24,558 bases of DNA from an uncultured Clostridia bacterium (GTDB lineage: Bacteria; Bacillota; Clostridia; Oscillospirales; Oscillospiraceae). Made by a program: the position numbers and the translations under genes. Below, piece after piece: positions 1-6,581 of the stretch (position 1 is the first letter of the stretch; the number at the start of each line of letters is the position of its first letter). The notes under the pieces are model-generated. The model was not told where the DNA came from. It saw only the letters and a program-made list of their open reading frames with translations, and did not search any database. The stretch is from NCBI GenBank assembly GCA_937892865.1, contig CALBJG010000178.1, positions 1 through 24,558 of the forward strand. Direction: 5' to 3'.

Positions 1-16
1 CAACTATGTGCATTAA
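1..16 (+). CDS. C-terminal tail of a BspA-like secreted protein paralogue (partial)
   Basis: Only the last four codons (Asn-Tyr-Val-His) and a TAA stop are inside the window; the rest lies upstream. The same four residues and the same following bases end the 1011-residue secreted protein at 17893-20928, so the gene to the left is very probably a paralogue, at least in its C-terminal module. The stop codon overlaps the AAGGAG ribosome binding site (15-20) of the small peptide gene that follows, exactly as in the downstream copy. Nothing can be said about the rest of this protein. Confidence 0.6.
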
Positions 17-29
17 GGAGTTGAGCGAA

Positions 30-140
30 ATGGAAAAACACTATACCGCGCCTACTGTTGAAATGACCGAATTCCAGGCAGAAGATATTATGACCACTTC
101 CGGCGGCATTGTCCTTCCCGATGATAACTGGGATGACTAA
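30..140 (+). CDS. 36-residue acidic peptide, copy 1 (possible precursor peptide)
   Basis: A small ORF of 36 codons starts at ATG 30 behind AAGGAG (15-20, spacing 9) and ends just before a strong terminator. The peptide starts MEKHYTAPTVEM, has EFQAEDIMTTSGG in the middle (E14-G26) and ends IVLPDDNWDD. Visible features are a Y5-x-x-P8 motif, a Ser-Gly-Gly step at 24-26 and an acidic tail of four Asp with one Trp. It has no signal peptide or membrane segment. A near-identical copy lies at 20942-21052, differing at residues 9, 23 and 36 plus three silent changes; that silent changes occur alongside conservative replacements argues it is translated. Both copies follow the end of a large secreted protein. 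Function is unknown. YxxP followed by a small-residue cleavage-like step resembles leaders of ribosomally made peptides (lasso or double-glycine types), but no processing enzyme is nearby, so this is only a hypothesis. Confidence 0.75.
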   Translation: MEKHYTAPTVEMTEFQAEDIMTTSGGIVLPDDNWDD

Positions 141-150
141 AAGTACAAAT

Positions 151-185
151 AAAAAGCACCGACACACTGTCGGTGCTTTTTATTT
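151..185. terminator. bidirectional intrinsic terminator
   Basis: AAAAAGCACCGACA and TGTCGGTGCTTTTT form a 14-bp perfect stem with a CAC loop. The T run at 176-180 continues as TATTT on the plus strand, and the A run at 151-155 serves the minus strand. It separates the peptide gene (+) from the convergent acetyltransferase (-), whose stop codon begins at the edge of the stem. Confidence 0.9.
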
Positions 186-818
186 GACACGATACCATTT
201 TGAAATTTCTTTAACAGGTATGAACCCAATTTTATTATATAGATTCATTGCTTTTTCGTTTTCTATTGCTACTTCAACAGAAACCATATCAGCAATAATT
301 CCGTTGCATAATGCACAAGCAACATCCAGCCCTGAACCGCATTCAACAGAAGCAAGTGCTTCGATTTTCGATTCGTCGATCGCTCCGATCCCAAGTAATT
401 GGTCTCCCCGATGTACAAAATATAAATCCATAGTAATGAATAATTCGTTTGCCGCGTTTTGATCTAAATATGCTGCATTGGGAACATTTTTCATTCGCGC
501 ATTATATATATTGCGCCATCGTTCCAATGTTTTCATCTGCACAGGAAACAAAGCGGCATCTGTTTCCGGAATCAGACCCCGTTGCACCTGCATATGTACA
601 ATTGTTGCATGCAGAGGGTACTCTTCAAGGATGGAATTTCCTGTTGCGATGACAACATCTGCGCCTGCGGCTATACAAAATGAACTGCACTCATCTAAAA
701 GTGCTTTCGGCTGGGATGTTTCTCGAATGTGAATGTAGGCAGTCTTTGTGTAGGGTATTTCTTTTAAAACAAGGCTGGCCACGCCATATTCTGTTGTAAA
801 GAATGGAAAATCTTTCAT
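180..818 (-). CDS. GNAT-family N-acetyltransferase
   Basis: This 212-residue protein carries a GNAT (Gcn5-related) fold in its C-terminal half: the stretch VSVEVAIENEKAMNLYNKIG followed by F is the typical beta4-alpha4 and motif-B region (N-x-x-A-x-x-L-Y-x-K-x-GF), which positions acetyl-CoA and the transferred group. The N-terminal half (about 1-100) has no motif I can name, so it may be a two-domain GNAT with a degenerate first half. The start at 818 is supported by AGAGGTGAGA just upstream on the minus strand. It stands alone, convergent with the peptide gene and divergent from the gene at 1017. The acceptor (small molecule, peptide or protein) cannot be told from the sequence. No clear promoter was found in 819-950. 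Confidence 0.8.
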   Translation of the reverse strand: MKDFPFFTTEYGVASLVLKEIPYTKTAYIHIRETSQPKALLDECSSFCIAAGADVVIATGNSILEEYPLHATIVHMQVQRGLIPETDAALFPVQMKTLERWRNIYNARMKNVPNAAYLDQNAANELFITMDLYFVHRGDQLLGIGAIDESKIEALASVECGSGLDVACALCNGIIADMVSVEVAIENEKAMNLYNKIGFIPVKEISKWYRVK

Positions 819-953
819 TCTCTCACCTCTTTATTAAGATAACACAAAGCATCTATTTCGTCCATAATTTTATTCATTATGCATATATTTTTCAGTCTTA
901 ACGGAAAAAACTATAAATATAATACAAATGTTTCTTTTTTTAATATATTTCCC

Positions 954-981
954 TTGATTTTTCTTATAATTTATGTATAAT
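954..981 (+). promoter_or_regulatory. sigma-A type promoter of the 76-residue protein gene
   Basis: TTGATT (954-959), a 16-base spacer and TATAAT (976-981) precede the gene at 1017. Transcription would begin near 988 and run into GAAGGAGG at 1001-1008. Flanks are very AT-rich. Confidence 0.65.
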
Positions 982-1016
982 TGTTCTGGATTTAATTACG
1001 GAAGGAGGTTTGTACC

Positions 1017-1247
1017 GTGAAGAAAATCATTTGCAAGAAAGAATACGACACCGAAACTGCAACTTTGATCAAAAAATGCACATACGGTTACTACGGCGAT
1101 CCTGCCGGTTATGAGGAGATTCTGTTCCAGAATCCCGACGGACTGTACTTTGTTTACGTACGCGGCGGAGAAAACTCCCCCTATCCCAACGAGGATATCT
1201 CCCGCCTTGCTAAGACAAAAGTAAATGAATGGATCGAGAATCACTGA
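1017..1247 (+). CDS. small protein of unknown function (76 aa)
   Basis: GTG start at 1017, eight bases after an excellent GAAGGAGG ribosome binding site (1001-1008), with its own promoter and its own terminator, so it is a genuine monocistronic gene. The protein begins MKKIICKKEYDTETATLIKK and contains GYYGDPAGYEEILFQ, then YVRGGENSPYP and a C-terminal helix-like KTKVNEWIENH. There is no signal peptide or transmembrane segment. The mixture of Tyr/Gly/Asp with an alternating hydrophobic pattern suggests a small beta-alpha domain. I recall similar short hypothetical proteins in Clostridia but cannot attach a function; strong expression signals suggest an abundant cytosolic protein. Confidence 0.8.
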   Translation: MKKIICKKEYDTETATLIKKCTYGYYGDPAGYEEILFQNPDGLYFVYVRGGENSPYPNEDISRLAKTKVNEWIENH

Positions 1248-1260
1248 TTTCTCAAAATTT

Positions 1261-1290
1261 GAGGCTGCAGATGCAGCCTCTTTTTCTTGT
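1261..1290 (+). terminator. intrinsic terminator after the 76-residue protein gene
   Basis: GAGGCTGC-AGAT-GCAGCCTC forms an 8-bp GC-rich stem with a 4-base loop, followed directly by TTTTTCTTGT. It lies 13 bases after the stop codon. Confidence 0.88.
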
Positions 1291-1350
1291 CTTTTCTTCT
1301 CAGATATGGTATTGTATATTAAGAAATAAACAAGTTTAGGAATGATATTT

Positions 1351-2214
1351 TTGAAGAAATTTATTTCCATTATTTGTCTGCTGTTATTCCTATGCGGTTG
1401 CAGCAATAGCAAAGAGCAAGCGCAAATCGTCGCAACAACGCTGCCCGTATATGAATTCACATCGGTTCTATGTGAAGGAACTAACCTATCCGTTACAAGG
1501 CTGATTACAGAGAACGTATCCTGCCTGCACGATTATTCCATTCAGGTATCACAAATGCAATCTGTTGAAGGCGCTTCTACGGTTATCCTTTCCGGTGGAG
1601 GTCTTGAGGACTTCTTAAACGATATACTTGCCGATAATAATAAAATTATTGATGCGTCATCGGGAATCGTTCTGCACCACAATAATGCACATACGCACGA
1701 CCACGATCATGATCACCATGAAGATCCACACTATTGGCTTTCACCGGATTTGGCTGCAAAAATGGCGCTCAACATCAAAAACGGTCTGATAGCGCAATAT
1801 CCCCAATACAAAACCGCATTTGAGAACAATTATATTACGCTTTCCGCTAAATTCGCTGATCTGCAAATTTATGGACGAAACGCATTGAAGAATATAGATA
1901 ATAAAAAACTGATCACATTCCACGATGGTTTTTCTTATTTTGCAGAATCTTTTGATTTGAACATTTTAAAAGCAATTGAAGAAGAATCCGGCAGCGAAGC
2001 CTCTGCGGCAGAACTGATCGATATAATCAATCTAATAGAGAAGAACGATATTAATGCAATCTTTACAGAAGAAAACGGCAGCACTTCAGCCGCGTCAATT
2101 ATTGCAAGAGAAACCGGCGTGAAAGTTTACTCATTGGATATGGCGATCGCCGGTGACAGTTATTTTGAAGCCATGTATCAAAACATCAACACGATTAAGG
2201 AGGCATTGGGATGA
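1351..2214 (+). CDS. znuA: metal ABC transporter substrate-binding lipoprotein (zinc type)
   Basis: Cluster A-I (ZnuA/TroA-type) binding protein that captures metal outside the membrane for the ATPase and permease encoded next. The sequence shows a lipoprotein signal (KKFISIICLLLFLCGC, acylated Cys in the LCGC lipobox). The early segment IVATTLPVYEFTSVL is typical of the family. A His/Asp-rich loop (HTHDHDHDHHEDPHYWLSP) is the mark of zinc-type members; the following H-x-W-L-S-P and later FHDGFSYFAESF and FTEENGS carry the metal-ligand positions. I prefer the TTG at 1351: the only Shine-Dalgarno-like sequence (TTTAGGA, 1335-1341) abuts an ATG at 1342 but is 9 bases from TTG 1351, giving a standard signal peptide. 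The stop overlaps the next ATG (ATGA). No Zur box was recognised upstream, so metal specificity rests on the His loop. Confidence 0.9.
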   Translation: MKKFISIICLLLFLCGCSNSKEQAQIVATTLPVYEFTSVLCEGTNLSVTRLITENVSCLHDYSIQVSQMQSVEGASTVILSGGGLEDFLNDILADNNKIIDASSGIVLHHNNAHTHDHDHDHHEDPHYWLSPDLAAKMALNIKNGLIAQYPQYKTAFENNYITLSAKFADLQIYGRNALKNIDNKKLITFHDGFSYFAESFDLNILKAIEEESGSEASAAELIDIINLIEKNDINAIFTEENGSTSAASIIARETGVKVYSLDMAIAGDSYFEAMYQNINTIKEALG

Positions 2215-2966
2215 ATATCGGCAATCACGGCAGCGGATGCGGTCATTCCTGCTGCCTTCGTGTGCAACATCTAAGTATTCATATTGGCAAAAGCAACATT
2301 CTCTCCGACATCAGTATGCATACCCACTGTGGGGAATTGGTTGCTCTTATTGGACCAAACGGCGCCGGTAAAAGCACCTTACTGAAAGCTATATTGGGTC
2401 AACAAGCTTACGAAGGCATTATCTCATTTTCTGTACCCGGTCAACGAAACAGAAAACCGAAGATCGGTTATGTCCCCCAAAGTCCCACATTTGACCCAGG
2501 TGACCCCCTCACTGTTTGCGACCTATTTGCTTGCTGTATGAGCAAACGACCCGCTTTTCTTGGCGTTTCTAAAAAAATGCGCGACAAGGCAACTGAATGT
2601 CTTGCAAGAGTCCAGGCAGAACCACTGATTGACAAACGGGTCGGTACGCTCTCTGGTGGTGAACTCCAACGAGTTCTATTGGCTTTGGCGCTGGAACCAA
2701 TACCCAATATCCTGATTTTGGACGAACCCCTTTCCGGTGTGGATGTGGAAGGTACAGAAATTCTTATGGATATGCTGGACGATTTACGGCACACATATGA
2801 TCTTTCCATTTTGCTGACTACGCACAACTTCGATCTGCTCAATAAATATGCAGACCAGGTATATCTGCTGGACGAAACAGTTTTAAAAAGTGGCACACCT
2901 TCTGAGGTTTTGGAATCTGACGCATTCAACAAAGTCTTTCATAGAAAGGCAGGTGCGAAAGAATGA
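2211..2966 (+). CDS. znuC: metal ABC transporter ATP-binding protein
   Basis: Cytoplasmic ATPase (251 aa) powering the metal importer. It has Walker A GPNGAGKST (48-56), Q-loop Gln90, signature LSGGELQRV (147-155), Walker B ILILDEP (167-173) and the switch His205 in TTHN. It overlaps the binding-protein gene by ATGA at 2211-2214 and the permease gene by ATGA at 2963-2966, so all three are translationally coupled. The N terminus carries a short extension rich in Cys and His (HGSGCGHSCC, residues 6-15) ahead of the usual first strand LRVQHLSIHIG, with another His-x-His-Cys at 37-40. I infer this could bind or sense metal. Zinc rather than manganese is inferred from the partner lipoprotein. Confidence 0.92.
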   Translation: MNIGNHGSGCGHSCCLRVQHLSIHIGKSNILSDISMHTHCGELVALIGPNGAGKSTLLKAILGQQAYEGIISFSVPGQRNRKPKIGYVPQSPTFDPGDPLTVCDLFACCMSKRPAFLGVSKKMRDKATECLARVQAEPLIDKRVGTLSGGELQRVLLALALEPIPNILILDEPLSGVDVEGTEILMDMLDDLRHTYDLSILLTTHNFDLLNKYADQVYLLDETVLKSGTPSEVLESDAFNKVFHRKAGAKE

Positions 2967-3802
2967 ATTTATGGTATGACCTTTGCGATGCACTCCCTTT
3001 GGAGATGCTACATTGGGATTTTATGAAAAATGCATTCCTGGCAGTTTTACTCCTTGCTCCCCTGCTTGGATTGACATCTACAATGGTCGTTACCGGAAAA
3101 ATGAGTTTCTTCTCTGATGCATTAGGTCACTCTGCTTTTACCGGTATTGCCATTGGTTGCATTTGTGGCGTTTCTGCCCCCACCTGGGTAGCCGTCATAT
3201 TCTCAGTGGTATTTGCACTTTTGTTCTCATTTGTCCGATCTCGCAGCAACCAAGCAGCTGACACACTGATCGGTGTATTTTCCAGTACTGCTGTGGCGTT
3301 AGGCATTTTTATCGCAACAATAGGCGGCGGAAGTTTTACCAAATACAATAAATACTTGATCGGTGATATTCTCTCTGTCACCACTGTTGAGATTGGTATG
3401 CTCATAATTGTTTTGGGTGCATCAATTGTATTTTGGATTTTGTTTTCAAATAAACTGACGCTTTCCTCAGTTTATCCCCAATTGGCAGCCTCCAGAGGTA
3501 TTTCTGTCAAACTGACTCAGACAATATTTACTGTTTTTGTAGCCGTAACCGTCACCCTTGCCATCTCCTGGGTGGGACTTTTAATCTTGAATTCCCTTCT
3601 TGTTCTGCCGGGCGCTGCTGCAAGAAATATTGCTAAAAATCAGAAGCAATACCACATCTGTTCCGTTCTGTTCGCACTGATTGCAGGCCTTGGCGGACTT
3701 TGCATCTCCTACCATTTGGGTACATCAGCCGGTGCAGCAATTTCCTTGATCCTTGCGGTTATTTTTGCAATATCTTTCTGTTTGAGAAAGGCGCGTGCCT
3801 GA
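2963..3802 (+). CDS. znuB: metal ABC transporter permease (ABC-3 family)
   Basis: Integral membrane protein of 279 residues with about eight hydrophobic segments, the usual size and layout of ZnuB/MntB/TroC permeases. The segment KMSFFSDALGHSAFTGIAIG is the conserved N-terminal ABC-3 hallmark, and WVGLLILNSLLVLPGAAARN near residues 203-222 is the second hallmark that contacts the ATPase. It starts inside the stop of the ATPase gene (ATGA) and ends at 3802, immediately before or slightly overlapping trmO. It forms the channel through which the captured metal crosses the membrane. Confidence 0.92.
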   Translation: MNLWYDLCDALPLEMLHWDFMKNAFLAVLLLAPLLGLTSTMVVTGKMSFFSDALGHSAFTGIAIGCICGVSAPTWVAVIFSVVFALLFSFVRSRSNQAADTLIGVFSSTAVALGIFIATIGGGSFTKYNKYLIGDILSVTTVEIGMLIIVLGASIVFWILFSNKLTLSSVYPQLAASRGISVKLTQTIFTVFVAVTVTLAISWVGLLILNSLLVLPGAAARNIAKNQKQYHICSVLFALIAGLGGLCISYHLGTSAGAAISLILAVIFAISFCLRKARA

Positions 3803-3803
3803 T

Positions 3804-4493
3804 ATGGAAAATGTAACCATCCAAGTAATTGCCAGAATGAAGAGTGATTTCCCCAGTAAATTCGGAATTCCACGGCAGAGCGGTTTGGTGGAAGAATTGG
3901 AATCGACAATCATTTTCGAACCTGAGTTCCGTAATTCCGATGCCTTGCGGGGAATTGAAGAATTCTCCCACATTTGGTTGATTTGGCAGTTTTCTGAGGC
4001 TGTCCGAAAAGATTGGTCGCCCACTGTCCGTCCGCCCCGTTTGGGTGGAAATACCCGTATGGGTGTATTTGCGACCCGCTCCCCTTTCCGACCCAACGCC
4101 TTGGGGCTGTCCAGTGTAAAATTGCTTGGTGTGGAGCATACGGAAGAATATGGAACGGTTCTGCGCGTATCCGGCGCAGATTTGATGGACGGAACGCCCA
4201 TATTCGATATCAAACCGTATATCCCGTACGGCGACAGCCACCCGGATGCCGCCGGAGGCTTCACAGACAACGCTGACGACTTTTTGTTGGAAGTTGAATT
4301 CCCGTGGATGTTGCTTGATAAAGTCCCGGAACACAAGCGCAAAGCGCTTTTGGGTGTTTTGTCCCATGACCCCCGTCCTTCATATCAGCAAGATCCGGAA
4401 CGCATTTATGGGTTGACTTTTGCAGGATTCGATGTAAAATTTACTGTAAAAGGCAAAACGCTGACCGTAACCCAATTGGAGGAAGTAAAATGA
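3804..4493 (+). CDS. trmO: tRNA (N6-threonylcarbamoyladenosine-37) N6-methyltransferase TrmO
   Basis: SAM-dependent methyltransferase of the TrmO/TsaA (YaeB) family, which methylates t6A37 in some ANN-decoding tRNAs. Family marks are visible: IARMKSDFPSKFGIPRQSGL near the N terminus, SHIWLIWQF, then RPPRLGGNTRMGVFATRSPF followed by RPNALGLS, and DIKPYIPYGD. These build the beta-barrel SAM site of this non-Rossmann enzyme. The start is either ATG 3804 (used here) or GTG 3795, which would overlap the permease stop by 8 bases; AAAGG at 3786-3790 suits either poorly. The gene is coupled at its end to the next by ATGA (4490-4493). Its place behind a metal transporter is probably operon hitch-hiking rather than shared function. 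Confidence 0.93.
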   Translation: MENVTIQVIARMKSDFPSKFGIPRQSGLVEELESTIIFEPEFRNSDALRGIEEFSHIWLIWQFSEAVRKDWSPTVRPPRLGGNTRMGVFATRSPFRPNALGLSSVKLLGVEHTEEYGTVLRVSGADLMDGTPIFDIKPYIPYGDSHPDAAGGFTDNADDFLLEVEFPWMLLDKVPEHKRKALLGVLSHDPRPSYQQDPERIYGLTFAGFDVKFTVKGKTLTVTQLEEVK

Positions 4494-5317
4494 TTGAAGC
4501 AAAATTGGTCACAACAAAATGGCTCCGCTTTCCCGGTGGCAAGAAAAAAGCGCTGACATTCAGTTATGATGACGGTGTCGTTGCCGATAAGCGTCTTGTG
4601 GAGATTTTCCGAAAGAACGGATTAAAGGGAACCTTTAATATTAACTCCGGCTCCATCGGCAAATCCCCCAGCAAACTGACCGAAGAAGAAGTTATCGCTA
4701 CCTACACACCGGATGTATGTGAGGTCGCTTGTCATGGTCTTATGCACGCTACCGCTACCTATTGTGATACTGCTGCTCTTTGCGGCGATGTTCTCGAAGA
4801 TCGGAAGAATTTAGAATCTCTCCTTGGTAAACGAGTCAATGGTATGGCTTATGCAAACGGCGCGTACCCAGACTATTTTGTGGATATTTGCAGAAGTTGC
4901 GGCATTTACTACTCCCGCACCACCGTTGCAACGCGCCAGTTTGGCATTCCGACAGATTGGTTGCGGCTGGATCCCACCTGTCATCATAATGATCCGGAAC
5001 TTAACAATTTAGCAGACCGTTTCTTGAATGCTGATGTACCCCGCGCTCCCTATATGTTCTATGTTTGGGGCCATAGTTATGAGTTTGACAGAGACGATAA
5101 CTGGGATTTGATCGAGAACTTTGCTAAAAAAATAGGTGGCAAGGATGATGTCTGGTATGCTACCAATATGGAATTATACCTTGTCTGGCGCGATTATAAG
5201 CGCTTGGAGTGTTCTGCTGACGGACACATAATCTACAACCCCAGTCCAAGAAGTGTTTGGTTTGAAATATCTGGAACAATCTTTGAAGTCAAACCCTTCG
5301 AAGAAATTCACATATAG
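4490..5317 (+). CDS. polysaccharide deacetylase-like (CE4/NodB fold) protein
   Basis: A 275-residue protein with the start of a NodB homology domain: ALTFSYDDGVVADKRLVEIF (residues 21-40) carries the Asp-Asp pair (D27, D28) expected of motif 1, and CHGLMHAT has the metal-binding His-x3-His (H82, H86) of motif 2. YANGAYPD (121-128) stands where the substrate-groove motif lies. There is no signal peptide, so it is cytosolic or a diverged hydrolase acting on a soluble N-acetylated substrate, rather than a wall deacetylase. It is the last gene of the coupled znuABC-trmO operon (ATGA overlap at 4490). The enzyme may need Zn2+, which would fit the operon, but that link is inference. Confidence 0.82.
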   Translation: MIEAKLVTTKWLRFPGGKKKALTFSYDDGVVADKRLVEIFRKNGLKGTFNINSGSIGKSPSKLTEEEVIATYTPDVCEVACHGLMHATATYCDTAALCGDVLEDRKNLESLLGKRVNGMAYANGAYPDYFVDICRSCGIYYSRTTVATRQFGIPTDWLRLDPTCHHNDPELNNLADRFLNADVPRAPYMFYVWGHSYEFDRDDNWDLIENFAKKIGGKDDVWYATNMELYLVWRDYKRLECSADGHIIYNPSPRSVWFEISGTIFEVKPFEEIHI

Positions 5318-5323
5318 TCAAAA

Positions 5324-5342
5324 CCTCCGGCTAAGCCGGAGG
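5324..5342. repeat. subterminal hairpin at the transposase 3' side of the IS200 element
   Basis: CCTCCGGC-TAA-GCCGGAGG is an 8-bp perfect stem with a 3-base loop. In the minus direction it is followed by TTTTG, so it might also weakly terminate transposase transcripts. It begins 6 bases after the stop of the deacetylase-like gene and may serve as that operon's 3' end, although it lacks a T run on the plus strand. Confidence 0.75.
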
Positions 5343-5455
5343 CTTGATTAAGCCCTAGAAGGGCATTTTACAGACTATTGTCCCTAAAGGGGCCCCGAAT
5401 GGTTTGCCGACCGCATTCCTTTCTCGGGCCGCCCCTTAAGGGGCTTTTTCTATGC

Positions 5456-5926
5456 CTACTTGTTCTCGCGACCCGTAAACGGGTCCACATACTCCTTGAT
5501 ACTCATTTGGTCGGCTATCTGATCTTCTTGGAGTTGGTTCTTAATGTACTCCTGTACTTGCTTTTTATTTCTGCCCACCGTATCCACATAATACCCTCTG
5601 GCCCAGAAGTGTCTGTTGCCATACTTGTACTTGAGATTGGCGTGTCTGTCGAATATCATTAGGCTACTCTTACCCTTAAGAAATCCCATTATCTGCGACA
5701 CACTATACTTTGGCGGAATGCTTAGGTGCATATGGATATGATCCGGGCACGCTTCTGCCTCTATAATCTCCACGCCTTTCTGCTGGCATAACTGTCGCAG
5801 TATTTTTCCTATATCCGCCTTTATCTCGTTGTATATTACCATTCTTCTGTATTTGGGTGCAAACACTACATGGTATTGACATCTCCACGTAGTATGGTCT
5901 AAACTATTAATGTCTTTTTCTTTCAC
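5456..5926 (-). CDS. tnpA: IS200-type transposase TnpA (Y1 HUH nuclease)
   Basis: A 156-residue single-strand transposase. It shows the HUH pair in CPDHIHMHLSIPPK and the catalytic Tyr in FWARGYYVDTVGRNKKQVQE; TTWRCQYHVVFAPKYRR and FLKGKSSLMIFD are hallmark IS200 stretches. Length and C-terminal ending (SIKEYVDPFTGRE) match full-length IS200 transposases, so it looks intact. I chose the GTG at 5926: it follows GAGGAGG (minus strand, about 5935-5941) by a normal gap, whereas the upstream GTG at 5971 lies in the structured leader and adds residues foreign to the family. The leader contains a hairpin (GTGGT-TTGCCG-ACCAC) whose loop complements a loop 3' of the gene, suggesting RNA-level control as known for other IS200 elements. 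Confidence 0.93.
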   Translation of the reverse strand: MKEKDINSLDHTTWRCQYHVVFAPKYRRMVIYNEIKADIGKILRQLCQQKGVEIIEAEACPDHIHMHLSIPPKYSVSQIMGFLKGKSSLMIFDRHANLKYKYGNRHFWARGYYVDTVGRNKKQVQEYIKNQLQEDQIADQMSIKEYVDPFTGRENK

Positions 5927-6034
5927 GATTAAGACCTCCTCATTATTGTAGTTGTGTGGTCGGCAAACCACTTCTACTATAATGGGGAGCTTTTTTCTTG
6001 TCTACTTTACTCCTCGCTAGAAGCTATTTTTTTG

Positions 6035-6053
6035 CCACCGGCAGAGCCGGTGG
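6035..6053. repeat. subterminal hairpin at the transposase 5' side of the IS200 element
   Basis: CCACCGGC-AGA-GCCGGTGG is an 8-bp perfect stem with a 3-base loop, near-identical in sequence to the hairpin at the other end (5324-5342), as expected for transposase-recognised ends. Confidence 0.75.
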
Positions 6054-6103
6054 TTAACTTTGGTCAACCAAATTTAATGCCGCCTCAAACGAGGGGGCAT
6101 TCA

Positions 6104-6442
6104 TTATTCAGAATCTTTATTTCGCTTTTTCTGACTGACCTTCGTCTTAATATTTGCATACATGGATTTCAGTACTGCCAGGGTTTTTTGATCGTCCGGG
6201 AACAAAAAACGCAGTAACGCAACGGCGATCGCAACTGTAACCAGTTTCTCAGGCGAGATCGGCAGCCACAAAAACGCAAGATACGCACCACCAACAGAGA
6301 TCATCCAGGGAATATTAAAATACACGCCAAAACCGAATACGATATAAGACCAACCGTTTGTGATCATCCAGCCGATCAGCAAACACAGCAACAGTTTTGG
6401 GTTTAGTAGGAACTGGTATATTTTTTTAAATTTTTCCTTCAT
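6104..6442 (-). CDS. small integral membrane protein of unknown function (112 aa)
   Basis: The protein has about three hydrophobic segments: LLLCLLIGWMITNGWSYIVF, an ISVGGAYLAFLWLPIS stretch, and LVTVAIAVALLRFLF. These are flanked by a basic N terminus (MKEKFKKIYQFLLNPK) and a very basic C terminus (KTKVSQKKRNKDSE), which should stay in the cytosol. I recall similar short hypothetical membrane proteins in Clostridia but cannot name a function. The start at 6442 is fixed by the promoter at 6471-6498, which leaves a leader of about 20 bases holding GGAG five bases upstream of the ATG; longer in-frame starts would lie in or above the -10 box. It is convergent with the IS200 element's plus-strand flank and separated from the MATE gene by a terminator. 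Confidence 0.75.
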   Translation of the reverse strand: MKEKFKKIYQFLLNPKLLLCLLIGWMITNGWSYIVFGFGVYFNIPWMISVGGAYLAFLWLPISPEKLVTVAIAVALLRFLFPDDQKTLAVLKSMYANIKTKVSQKKRNKDSE

Positions 6443-6470
6443 ACGAACTCCATAATCAACATTTTTATCC

Positions 6471-6498
6471 ATCATATCATACAGATAAAAAATGTCAA
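6471..6498 (-). promoter_or_regulatory. sigma-A type promoter of the small membrane protein gene
   Basis: On the minus strand TTGACA (6498-6493), a 16-base spacer and TATGAT (6476-6471). The predicted start near 6464 gives a very short leader. Confidence 0.7.
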
Positions 6499-6504
6499 CA
6501 TAAC

Positions 6505-6546
6505 AAAAAGGAACCCACCCGGTAAAACCGGGGGATTCCTTTTTAT
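6505..6546. terminator. intrinsic terminator downstream of the MATE gene
   Basis: AAAAAGGAACCC-ACCCGG / CCGGGGGATTCCTTTTT forms a long stem with a short TAAAA loop. The A run at 6505-6509 reads as TTTTTGTT on the minus strand, closing the MATE transcript 36 bases past its stop. It also has T's on the plus strand, so it works both ways. Confidence 0.85.
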
Positions 6547-6581
6547 ATAGCATAACCCCCGGCTTAGCAGCGGTTATGTTA

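Larger units (their letters stand above)
5320..6056 (-). mobile_element. IS200-type insertion sequence (IS200/IS605 family)
   Basis: The transposase gene lies on the minus strand. Near each end sits a small perfect hairpin, as in this single-strand transposing family: CCTCCGGC-TAA-GCCGGAGG (5324-5342, transposase 3' side) and CCACCGGC-AGA-GCCGGTGG (6035-6053, 5' side). Between are a long imperfect hairpin downstream of the gene (arms 5382-5398 and 5424-5442) and a 13-bp inverted repeat (5400-5412 and 5958-5970). There is no accessory TnpB gene, which fits IS200 rather than IS605. Exact ends cannot be fixed because the family makes no target duplication. It sits between the znu operon and the convergent small membrane protein gene, and interrupts no gene that I can see. 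Confidence 0.85.

Noticed and set aside
1291..1350. Zur operator or strong promoter directly before the zinc importer operon
   Set aside because: Only a weak TTGTCT-17-TATTGT match overlapping the preceding terminator was found, and no Zur-like palindrome; not strong enough to list as a feature.
5378..5662. Plus-strand 94-codon frame inside the IS200 element
   Set aside because: It is antisense to the transposase and element hairpins and starts in a structured region with no ribosome binding site.
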